Shown here piece by piece: positions 28,001-33,912 of a DNA stretch of 33,912 bases (within the stretch, counting starts at the first letter, position 1; each line of letters starts with the position of its first letter). Under the pieces are notes generated by a model. The model saw only the letters and a list, made by a program, of their open reading frames with translations, did no database searches and was not told the DNA's origin. This DNA comes from a virus. The DNA is taken from the IMG/VR virus record IMGVR_UViG_3300032296_001361, positions 1-33,912 of that record. One strand, 5' to 3'. The translations under genes and the position numbers were made by a program.

Positions 28001-28288
28001 ATGGCCACCCACCGACAAACAGCAGACAACGCCTACAAACGGCTCATGGAACTGCAACGCGACAACGGCGGATCGCCATGCGAAGAACTACCACAAGTGT
28101 TCTACCCCGAAGAATTTGAAGACCCAGAAATGTATGACATGGCCGAAAAGGTCGCAAAGAACCTGTGCGCAGAATGTCCGTTACTGAAACCCTGCCGCGA
28201 TTGGGGATTGTTAGCAGCTGTGCCATACGGCATCATTGGTGGTTTGACGGTTCACGAACGACTGGCCACGCCCGAAACTATTTCTTAG
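28001..28288 (+). CDS. WhiB-family iron-sulfur transcription factor
   Basis: A 95-residue Wbl protein. Four cysteines are arranged C27, C56, C59, C65 (C-x28-C-x2-C-x5-C), which ligate a 4Fe-4S cluster. The G-I-I-G-G-L-T turn (77-83) contacts the principal sigma factor. WhiB proteins occur only in actinobacteria and their phages. Phage copies can act on host or phage promoters or confer superinfection exclusion, as with TM4 WhiB. It is divergent from the early operon with only 32 bp between starts, so it could control the early promoter directly, and its 3' end overlaps the holin-like gene by 11 nt. Start has TTAGGG upstream. Confidence 0.92.
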   Translation: MATHRQTADNAYKRLMELQRDNGGSPCEELPQVFYPEEFEDPEMYDMAEKVAKNLCAECPLLKPCRDWGLLAAVPYGIIGGLTVHERLATPETIS

Positions 28289-28565
28289 TTTCGTTGGCCT
28301 TCTGCACAGCATCCTGAGCAGCCTTAGCAACATCAGCCTCAGTGGCAGCACCGGTGGTTGCAATCGCATACCCGATAGCCCCAACCACACCCAACATCAA
28401 AGTCACCCAGGCGATCAGCACACCAACAACCCAGTCACCCACCACAACAGCACCAGTTCCAGCAGCCCCACCCAAAATAAACAGGAACAGCCCAAACCCA
28501 CGCCACACAATAGCCCCTAGAACGCCACCTACGGCGTTTAGACGGGTTTTTATCTTCTCACGCAT
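28278..28565 (-). CDS. Putative holin
   Basis: A 95-residue membrane protein. Hydrophobic segments lie near 10-35 (VLGAIVWRGFGLFLFILGGA) and 40-70 (WVVGVLIAWVTLMLGVVGAI), followed by a charged helical tail (EADVAKAAQDAVQKANETKK). Size, two to three transmembrane helices, charged C-terminus and place right after the endolysin gene all point to a holin that forms lesions in the inner membrane at the time of lysis. ATG at 28565 in a TGATG overlap with the endolysin stop. It is the last gene of the late unit and converges on whiB. Confidence 0.7.
   Translation of the reverse strand: MREKIKTRLNAVGGVLGAIVWRGFGLFLFILGGAAGTGAVVVGDWVVGVLIAWVTLMLGVVGAIGYAIATTGAATEADVAKAAQDAVQKANETKK
28517..28550 (+). 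terminator. Possible plus-strand terminator inside the holin-like gene
   Basis: AACGCC (28521-28526) and GGCGTT (28533-28538), extended by CTA/TAG around a bulged G, are followed by GACGGGTTTTTATC. It would stop whiB transcripts that run antisense into the lysis genes. The stem is short, and the sequence also codes on the minus strand. Confidence 0.35.
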
Positions 28566-29101
28566 CACTGACCCTCTGGATTCTGAATTAGTGGCTTAGA
28601 AGCCGTTGCAGCAGCCTTTTCAGCCCGTCTAACAGCCGTTGCCGCATCAATGTCTTTAAACAGGTCAACCAACTTATCCACAGGTGCTTCGTGCGGCACT
28701 CTGGCAAACGCCGAACTCATGTGCAAATGATTAGCCCCAGGCGAACCCATGTCACCCATCTGATTCAAAACCGTGTTATGAGTCACCATGTCACCAACCT
28801 TCAACTTGGTCGGGTGATTACTGTGGTTGTATTCATCGAAACGACCCTGGCACTTAGGATTCTGGCAACCCATGCGCTCAACAATCACGCTGTGGCCTAG
28901 CTCACCGGTCTTGATGACCCCAATCACCTTGCCTGCGTGAACCGCATAAAAGTCTTTGCCAGCCGAACCAGCACGGTCACCCCAGTCATTCCCACGGTGC
29001 GGCCTTTTACGCGGCTTCCCAGTGTCACCAATAGTGGCCTTGCCCAACTCATCACGGCGTTCACGGGTCTTCATCCTCAACGGCTCATACACGCACGACA
29101 T
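28565..29101 (-). CDS. Endolysin, M23 (LytM-type) metallopeptidase
   Basis: A 178-residue enzyme. The zinc site is made by H35 and D39 in RPHRGNDW, and H127 in ANHLHMS (H125 as catalytic partner). The beta core is clear: FYAVHAGKVIGVIKTGELGH, VIVERMG, then NHPTKLKVGDMVTHNTVLNQ and GSPGANHLH. An inserted C-x3-C pair (CQNPKC) is typical of phage M23 enzymes. It cuts peptidoglycan cross-bridges. No signal peptide, so release depends on the holin downstream. ATG at 29101 in a TGATG overlap. The C-terminal 40 residues are a charged helix, perhaps for wall binding. Confidence 0.85.
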   Translation of the reverse strand: MSCVYEPLRMKTRERRDELGKATIGDTGKPRKRPHRGNDWGDRAGSAGKDFYAVHAGKVIGVIKTGELGHSVIVERMGCQNPKCQGRFDEYNHSNHPTKLKVGDMVTHNTVLNQMGDMGSPGANHLHMSSAFARVPHEAPVDKLVDLFKDIDAATAVRRAEKAAATASKPLIQNPEGQ

Positions 29102-29307
29102 CACATCACAACCAAACGAATAATGATAGCAACAGCCGAACTGCTAACAGCAGCCGACAACAGGCCAGTAATCCAGGCAGACTTCCAACGCGCCTTTTCA
29201 AGCTCACGCACACGCAACTCAATGTCCGCATAGTTCTGCACCATCGCCTTCACCTCAGCGATGTCACGAACCAGTTGAATCAAAAGCTTGTCGTTACCGT
29301 TATCCAT
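29101..29307 (-). CDS. XhlA-like membrane lysis accessory
   Basis: A 68-residue protein with a charged coiled-coil half (LIQLVRDIAEVKAMVQNYAD, LRVRELEKARWK) and one C-terminal transmembrane helix (ITGLLSAAVSSSAVAIIIRL). This is the build of XhlA-like haemolysin/holin partners. First gene of the lysis cassette. ATG at 29307. Confidence 0.7.
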   Translation of the reverse strand: MDNGNDKLLIQLVRDIAEVKAMVQNYADIELRVRELEKARWKSAWITGLLSAAVSSSAVAIIIRLVVM

Positions 29308-29362
29308 TACGGCCTCTCACAATAAAACCGAGGCGTAGATTCGGTGCGTTTACAGGTCTAGT

Positions 29363-29593
29363 TTACCCGATGAGCAGTGATGCTTCTTCGGTGGTCAAAG
29401 GTTCACCGGCAACAAGTTTCGCTTTTGCTGATGTCTTCAACGCAGCCAGGCGCGATGCTTCCGCTTCGGCAGCTGCACGATCCAACTCAGCCTGTGCCTG
29501 AGCTGCTTCTATTTCTGCAACTTCTTCTGGTGTTAGTTCGATTTCTTCGGTCACACCGGTTTCACAGTTGACCACAATTTTCATTAGTGCCAT
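29363..29593 (-). CDS. Small acidic protein between appendage and lysis genes
   Basis: A 76-residue protein: MALMKIVVNCETGVTEEIEL, then TPEEVAEIEAAQAQAELDRA, a long Ala/Glu helix, and LVAGEPLTTEEASLLIG. Similar short helical proteins with a T-x-E-E-x-A motif often follow tail fibre genes. ATG at 29593 with AAAGGAA upstream. Possibly a fibre assembly helper; inference. The 55 bp after it have only a weak ACCGA/TCGGT hairpin with TTTTATT. Confidence 0.65.
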   Translation of the reverse strand: MALMKIVVNCETGVTEEIELTPEEVAEIEAAQAQAELDRAAAEAEASRLAALKTSAKAKLVAGEPLTTEEASLLIG

Positions 29594-29614
29594 TTTTATT
29601 CCTTTGATTAGTTG

Positions 29615-30121
29615 TTATGAAACGGTTGCGCCACCAGAACCCTTAAGGATTCCGTAAAGGTAGGCACTTGAATACTGCGCAAAATTTGCCAAACTTAAAG
29701 TCACCTGCGTGATAGCTGCACTGTCAGCCCTGATACCAGTAAAAATGTGTTCAGCCACAGCCCCTGCACCGTTGTTCTCTGTGACCGAATCAACACTGAA
29801 ATTTTTGTTTGCCGAACCAGCATAGTTGGGAATGTAAATTGACAGGTTGCCAAAAGTTGAAGCAGAGTGTGTGCTTATTGAAGCGTTGCCCACAAAGGTC
29901 GTTCCAGTAACCGATGAAACCCCAAAAGCCGAAACGCCTTCCAAGTAGATGTTAGTAAAAGAAGCAGACGACCCGTTGAACGCCACAGTTATTGTCGGCG
30001 TTGTGCTTGTCGCACGAGCAGACAAAACGAGCATTAGGTCTGTGAATGTGCCAGGAATTGATGTGAAGTCTATGGTGGCCGCACCAGCACCGCCAACGCT
30101 CACCGAGCTGATTAGTTGCAT
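29615..30121 (-). CDS. Tail appendage protein, paralog 3
   Basis: A 168-residue Ser/Thr/Ala/Gly-rich beta protein. It shares the pattern IDFTSIPGTFTDLMLVLSAR near the start and SSAYLYGILKGSGG at the end with the two proteins upstream. This domain type is common in tail fibres of phages from aquatic bacteria. It probably forms part of the host-recognition tip. Read directly after paralog 2 (shared bases at 30121). Confidence 0.65.
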   Translation of the reverse strand: MQLISSVSVGGAGAATIDFTSIPGTFTDLMLVLSARATSTTPTITVAFNGSSASFTNIYLEGVSAFGVSSVTGTTFVGNASISTHSASTFGNLSIYIPNYAGSANKNFSVDSVTENNGAGAVAEHIFTGIRADSAAITQVTLSLANFAQYSSAYLYGILKGSGGATVS

Positions 30122-30615
30122 TATGCACTCACCCCATACAATGCAAAAGTTGAACCAGTCGTGAAGTTAGTCGCATTGGAATTTAGTTGAATAGTTGCAA
30201 CAGCAGCAGTTGATGGCCAACGATTCACAACAGCGTGAACACCTCTGGCCGTATTACCTGCCCTGCTCAAAATGGTTTTGTGCTTATCGGTTGCCGTGTA
30301 ATCAAGAATGTCCATAGTTATCAAAAGGCCAGTGCTGTTATACCCAAGAATGTAGTTGTTGGCAAACGACCCATAATTGTTGCCGTTCCAAGCACTTGAA
30401 GCAGCAGAACCATTACCCTCAAGGGTTGTCCACAGATAAGTGCTAGCCGTGTCACCGTTTAGCACAAAAGTTGGATTGGCAGAACCTATTCCGCCAGCAA
30501 ACACAAGTCGCAAATCACGATAAGAACTGCTGATGCTTGAAAAGGTCACCGAAGCTGCCGGTGATGCAAGCGTTACATTCGCCAACGCTGTCCATGCTGA
30601 AACTCCTGCTGGCAT
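30121..30615 (-). CDS. Tail appendage protein, paralog 2
   Basis: A 164-residue protein with VTFSSISSSYRDLRLVFAG, MDILDYTATDKHKTILSRAG and TNFTTGSTFALYGVSA. The same blocks (S-I-x-x-x-Y-x-x-L, I-L-D-Y-x-x-x-x-K-x-K-T, F-x-x-x-S-x-F-x-L-Y-G) occur in paralog 1, and in weaker form in paralog 3. Likely a receptor-binding or fibre-tip domain. ATG at 30615 two nt after the paralog 1 stop. Confidence 0.65.
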   Translation of the reverse strand: MPAGVSAWTALANVTLASPAASVTFSSISSSYRDLRLVFAGGIGSANPTFVLNGDTASTYLWTTLEGNGSAASSAWNGNNYGSFANNYILGYNSTGLLITMDILDYTATDKHKTILSRAGNTARGVHAVVNRWPSTAAVATIQLNSNATNFTTGSTFALYGVSA

Positions 30616-30617
30616 TA

Positions 30618-31175
30618 TTACCCCTTTATTCCATAAAGTGAAAAGCGCGAAGCTGTCGAAAAGTTGTTACCAGAAGCAGTCAAGGTGACACGACTCACAA
30701 CAGTTGTGGATTCAAGAACGCCAGATGCCACATAAATTCTGCTAGTCGAATAAGCCTGAATCAAACCATACATGGCGCGCAAAGTCTTGTTCTTAGTTGA
30801 CTCCGAATAATCAAGAATGTCAATCACACCATTAGTAGTCACATTGGCTGTGGTGCTTGGTGCAACACCATCGATCAACGAAATGTTTGAAGCCGATGTT
30901 GCCGCTGCCGCCGCAGTTGAAACAGAGTTACCCACCATGTGATGCCTGGAATAACTAGCCGTAGTCACATTGTTGAATGTTATGTTCAAGTCTGCGCTAG
31001 TCGAAGTATTTTTTGCAGTGTAACGAATCTGCAAATGCTTATAGGTGGCAGGAATCGAAGTGAAATCAATGATGCCACTTGACCCTGTGCCATTTGCAGT
31101 TTGAATCAACTCAAACGCACCGGCAGCACCGCCACCGCCACCCTGGCTAAGAAGGCCAAGCGGAAGAAGCGACAT
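30618..31175 (-). CDS. Tail appendage protein, paralog 1
   Basis: A 185-residue protein. The N-terminus LLSQGGGGGAAGAFELIQTA has a polyglycine hinge. Then come IIDFTSIPATYKHLQIRYTA, VIDILDYSESTKNKTLRAMY and FSTASRFSLYGIKG. It is the longest of three tandem homologs. The glycine hinge is suited to joining a virion anchor to a receptor-binding domain. ATG at 31175 overlaps the upstream stop. Confidence 0.7.
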   Translation of the reverse strand: MSLLPLGLLSQGGGGGAAGAFELIQTANGTGSSGIIDFTSIPATYKHLQIRYTAKNTSTSADLNITFNNVTTASYSRHHMVGNSVSTAAAAATSASNISLIDGVAPSTTANVTTNGVIDILDYSESTKNKTLRAMYGLIQAYSTSRIYVASGVLESTTVVSRVTLTASGNNFSTASRFSLYGIKG

Positions 31176-31705
31176 TAGGCCACCGCACCAATAACACGGT
31201 AACTGTTAGCCGCAACCTTGATAACCGAAGCCGCCGAATACTGTGTTCCCATCGCAAACGACTTAGCCGTGCCAGCAGTTCCAGCACCAGCCCAAGTAGT
31301 CACACCAGTTCCAGCACTAATACTCACAGTGCCAGCACCGTCACGCACAACATCAAACCGTTCACCAATCTCAAACACATCCGGCACAACAATCGTCTGC
31401 GCAGCAGTCGAAGCCGAAACAAAAGTCCTGTTGTGATCCGCCGCAGTGACCGTGTAAGCCGAAACAGTTGAGTTAGTAATGCTAGTGTAGTTCAACCCAG
31501 TCCAACCAGCACCGTTGTAATAATCAAGCTGCGCACCAGTAGTCAAAAACGACACCATACCAGCACTAACAGCCGTGCCAAGCGCACTAGACCTAGCCGT
31601 GCTGTTCGCATAAACCTGCACAACCTGGTCTTGCAAATAATTCTGCACCTGCGCAGCAGTCAACACCGCACCAGATGTAAAAGTGCGAAAACCCAAACCA
31701 GCCAA
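31175..31705 (-). CDS. Minor tail / tail fibre-like protein
   Basis: A 176-residue protein starting MAGLGFRTFTSGAVLTAAQV, with VQNYLQDQVVQVYANSTARS, a short helical attachment region found at the N-terminus of many small phage fibre proteins. A beta-rich part follows (YTVTAADHNRTFVSASTAAQ, FEIGERFDVVRDGAGTVSIS, YRVIGAVA). That second part resembles fibre domains that end in a single beta-sandwich. It follows the hub-like protein and precedes the appendage paralogs. Confidence 0.65.
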   Translation of the reverse strand: MAGLGFRTFTSGAVLTAAQVQNYLQDQVVQVYANSTARSSALGTAVSAGMVSFLTTGAQLDYYNGAGWTGLNYTSITNSTVSAYTVTAADHNRTFVSASTAAQTIVVPDVFEIGERFDVVRDGAGTVSISAGTGVTTWAGAGTAGTAKSFAMGTQYSAASVIKVAANSYRVIGAVA

Positions 31706-31714
31706 AATAACTCC

Positions 31715-32944
31715 TTAGAACGCCAAAGTTCCTGTGTCAAGGATACCAAACGCCACATCATCCAACTGGAACAATGTTGCGTTCAGCGTTCCCAAACCAA
31801 GAACCACCTTATGATCAACCAACGAAGCCGTGTGGCTGATAGAAATAACCCTCGCAAACTTGGTGATAGCCGGTGCAATGCCATTAGGTGTGAACTGCAC
31901 CTGCACCGCGGAACCCAAATCCAAACCCAAAATCTTATTCTGGTCAGTCAAAGACAACTGCGACAAAATGATTTCCACCTGGTCAAAACGATACTCAGGC
32001 TCCGCATACAAAGTCACATAATAAGTGGCCAGCTCAACCAACGCATCATCAGTGTTCTGCAACAACCCATCCAAAGTCAGTGTTCGCACACCATAATCAG
32101 ACTGAGCCGACAAGTCATTAGCCTGCACAATAGTCGAAGAACCTTTGCGGCTCACCTCAGATTGTGTAAACAACAACTCAGAACCATAAACCACACGCAC
32201 CTGCGCATAAGTGATGCCTGTGTTGTCATCGGTCAGCAACGGCACTGCAGTCGAAGGGAAAGTTTTGTTACGGTCTTGGAACACAAGTTTGCCGTCACGA
32301 CCCACAAACAACTCACCAGGCTCAGAAGACTCAATGAGCTGCAAATACTGCAAAGCGTTATCGGCAGGTGTCACCGCATCGCCCTGCAAAGTCGCAGTGC
32401 CAGTGTCAATGCTTCTAGCACCAGCAGGCCACGCCACACCAGGGTCATCCAACACACGGCTCACACGCGCACCCGACAACTCAACAGGGTTAGTGCCAGT
32501 GGTCAAAGTCTGACCAGCTAAAAACGCGAAACCGTCAGCAGCCGAAACAGTCGCAGTCGAATCACCATTCGGCGCATAATCCAAATTCCAGTCCTCAGTC
32601 GTTCCCAAGAACACCAACTCACCATTAGCCGTAATGCGCACATCACGGCGAGGCACAATCTGACCATAAAACGGCGAAGCCAAATAAGTCGGGTCAAAAT
32701 ACCTGTTCCGGTTATTGAAAGTCACAGACACAACACCCGACTGGTAACGGTCTAGCGCACGGCTCTTACCACGGTTCACATTAATCTGTGTCACATAAGC
32801 CGACACATCGTAGAAGAACGACCCACCACCAAGCACATAACCAGGATTGTCTAACACACCCTGAACAGGGTCATCAAGAATAAAGAAGTTACCTGGCCCA
32901 TTTTCATCGAAACCAAGTTCAACCTTCTCAACAACGGCAGGCAT
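31715..32944 (-). CDS. Minor tail protein, putative baseplate hub component
   Basis: A 409-residue protein read straight after the tape measure gene (TGATG at 32944), where the distal tail/hub proteins stand. It has DVSAYVTQINVNRGKSRALD with YQSGVVSVTFNNRNRYFDPT, a pattern seen in actinophage minor tail proteins, then RRDVRITANG and DGFAFLAGQTLTTG. A long beta-rich C-terminal half includes LDLGSAVQVQFTPNG, FARVISISH and LGTLNATLFQLDDVAF. It should sit at the tail tip and carry the appendages. I cannot separate a distal tail protein from a hub protein on sequence alone. Confidence 0.75.
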   Translation of the reverse strand: MPAVVEKVELGFDENGPGNFFILDDPVQGVLDNPGYVLGGGSFFYDVSAYVTQINVNRGKSRALDRYQSGVVSVTFNNRNRYFDPTYLASPFYGQIVPRRDVRITANGELVFLGTTEDWNLDYAPNGDSTATVSAADGFAFLAGQTLTTGTNPVELSGARVSRVLDDPGVAWPAGARSIDTGTATLQGDAVTPADNALQYLQLIESSEPGELFVGRDGKLVFQDRNKTFPSTAVPLLTDDNTGITYAQVRVVYGSELLFTQSEVSRKGSSTIVQANDLSAQSDYGVRTLTLDGLLQNTDDALVELATYYVTLYAEPEYRFDQVEIILSQLSLTDQNKILGLDLGSAVQVQFTPNGIAPAITKFARVISISHTASLVDHKVVLGLGTLNATLFQLDDVAFGILDTGTLAF

Positions 32945-33912
32945 CAGGCAGCAACCCAAACCGAACCGTTGGCGCGTTCAAACTTCTTCACCGAATCAAT
33001 CACCGTTCTGGCCAAACCGTTCGGATCGGTGACAACACCGGCAGACACATTCACATTGAACACAGTCGCCCGACCCGATGAAGCCGTGTTAGTCATCAAC
33101 CCACGACCACCACCAGTGCCAGCCAAATTTACGGCAGCAACCTGGTCAACCAAACTCGTGCCAGTCGGCAACACCGCATCCACAGCCAACTGCAACTGTG
33201 TTGTGAAAGTGTCAGCAAACGCATCAGCCAAAGTCTGTGCAGCCCTCTGCAACTCCGAATCCTGCGACAAAAGACCCTCAATGAAACCGTTGCTCACAAC
33301 CTGCTGACCCACCTCATACAGCGTGTCAGTCGCATTAGCCGCAATGTCAGAAGCCGACAAAGCCAACTCATTGTAAAGACCATTCAACGCACTAATCGTG
33401 TCCGAACCACCAGCCACAATCGCCTCAGCCGTAGCGCCACCAGCATCAGCACCAGCCTGAACCAGCTGCGCAAACAACTGCTTATTCAAACCCAACTTCT
33501 TCAAAGCAACCAGGTTCTTAGCAAACGCCTTAGTCTTATCAACCAGTTTCTGGAAGTTATCCACCAGGCCACCAGACTCAACCACATCAAAAGTCTTAGT
33601 CACCGCAACATCAATGCCATTCACAATCGAACGCACAGTTTCAGTCACACTACGGCTAGAAGATTCCAACAAGTTAGTGATGCTCAACAAACCAGTAACA
33701 CCAGCCGTTATGGTTCTAGCCACATCAACCTTGCCAGCCAACACATCACGCTGCTTCGCAATCGCCTGCAAAGTCTTCCGCTCACTAGCCGCATACTCAC
33801 GCAACTGAGAAGCCGCACCCGACAAAATCAGGCCATCAGCCAACGCCGAATCAATCGTGTCAAAAATGTTGCTGAACGCATCAACAGCAGCCTGCTCAAA
33901 CGCACCCAGTTC
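32944..33912 (-). CDS. Tape measure protein, C-terminal part (continues from base 1)
   Basis: This is the remainder of the 743-residue tape measure protein; the first 123 bases of this stretch (33912-33790) repeat 1-123. It is rich in Ala, Val and Leu helices, with long stretches of alternating small residues (for example GADAGGATAEAIVAGG), and ends in SVWVAA. The stop TGA overlaps the ATG of the next minor tail gene (TGATG at 32944). An internal ATG at 33843 is not the real start, because the frame is open upstream and joins the N-terminal part exactly. Confidence 0.88.
   Translation of the reverse strand, partial: ELGAFEQAAVDAFSNIFDTIDSALADGLILSGAASQLREYAASERKTLQAIAKQRDVLAGKVDVARTITAGVTGLLSITNLLESSSRSVTETVRSIVNGIDVAVTKTFDVVESGGLVDNFQKLVDKTKAFAKNLVALKKLGLNKQLFAQLVQAGADAGGATAEAIVAGGSDTISALNGLYNELALSASDIAANATDTLYEVGQQVVSNGFIEGLLSQDSELQRAAQTLADAFADTFTTQLQLAVDAVLPTGTSLVDQVAAVNLAGTGGGRGLMTNTASSGRATVFNVNVSAGVVTDPNGLARTVIDSVKKFERANGSVWVAA
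33790..33912. repeat. Terminal overlap, right copy (circular closure)
   Basis: Exact copy of bases 1-123. Removing one copy gives a circle of 33,789 bp. The repeat encodes an internal part of the tape measure protein, not a packaging site. Confidence 0.9.

Noticed and set aside
27276-28187. 303-codon plus-strand frame opposite the exonuclease
   Set aside because: Mirror of a well-supported gene with clear motifs; the product is Arg/His/Gln-rich nonsense without a ribosome site.
31631-32521. 296-codon plus-strand frame opposite the minor tail gene
   Set aside because: Shadow frame, rich in Gln/Arg/His/Ser, no start signal.
1-33912. Temperate lifestyle
   Set aside because: No integrase, partition, excisionase or recognisable repressor gene; the WhiB and small helix-turn-helix proteins alone do not imply lysogeny.

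Overview
The window is one complete, circularly closed genome of a tailed phage (siphovirus morphology) of an actinobacterium. The first 123 bases recur exactly as the last 123, so the true circle is about 33,789 bp and the cut falls inside the tape measure gene. An actinobacterial host is indicated by the WhiB-type iron-sulfur regulator and by the P27-type small terminase, HK97-type head genes and HNH genes usual in actinophages. Base composition near 50% GC would fit a freshwater actinobacterium, but that is inference. I see no integrase, excisionase or repressor, so the phage looks virulent.

Nearly everything is read from the minus strand, leftwards, with chained ATGA/TGATG/TAATG junctions. 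In transcription order: an early/replication block (27968 to about 17770) holds a YqaJ-type exonuclease, a putative single-strand annealing protein, an HNH protein, a split cytosine-5 methyltransferase, a replication initiator, a DnaB-type helicase, an SSB-like OB protein, a RusA-type resolvase, many micro-genes and a metallophosphoesterase. Next come a tmRNA-like small RNA, a lipoprotein NlpC/P60 hydrolase, an N6/N4 DNA methyltransferase, zinc-ribbon and HNH genes (17764 to 14320). The head block (14145 to 7452) holds the terminases, portal, protease and capsid. A glycan cassette follows (6734 to 4487: two glycosyltransferases and a TagD-like cytidylyltransferase). The neck and tail genes run from 4458 through position 1 and on from 33912 to 31175, then appendage paralogs and a lysis cassette (29307 to 28278: XhlA-like, M23 peptidase, holin-like). 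Only three genes lie on the plus strand: an unknown 136-residue gene (2135), an HNH gene (6845) and whiB (28001). Each sits at a boundary between transcription units.

The most interesting features are: (1) a 79-nt RNA at 17764-17686 that matches the tRNA-like half of tmRNA, with a G3-U70 pair, the GGTTTCGAC motif and a TTCGACT T-loop, but has no tag-coding domain; (2) a cytosine-5 methyltransferase split over two genes that share about 206 bp read in two frames, both encoding conserved motifs; (3) four 12-bp iterons at an exact 21-bp period inside the initiator gene beside an AT-rich stretch, a lambda-like origin; (4) a textbook -1 frameshift signal in the tail assembly chaperone; (5) a capsid gene isolated between two strong terminators; (6) an FmdB-like zinc-ribbon gene that seems to start with ATT.
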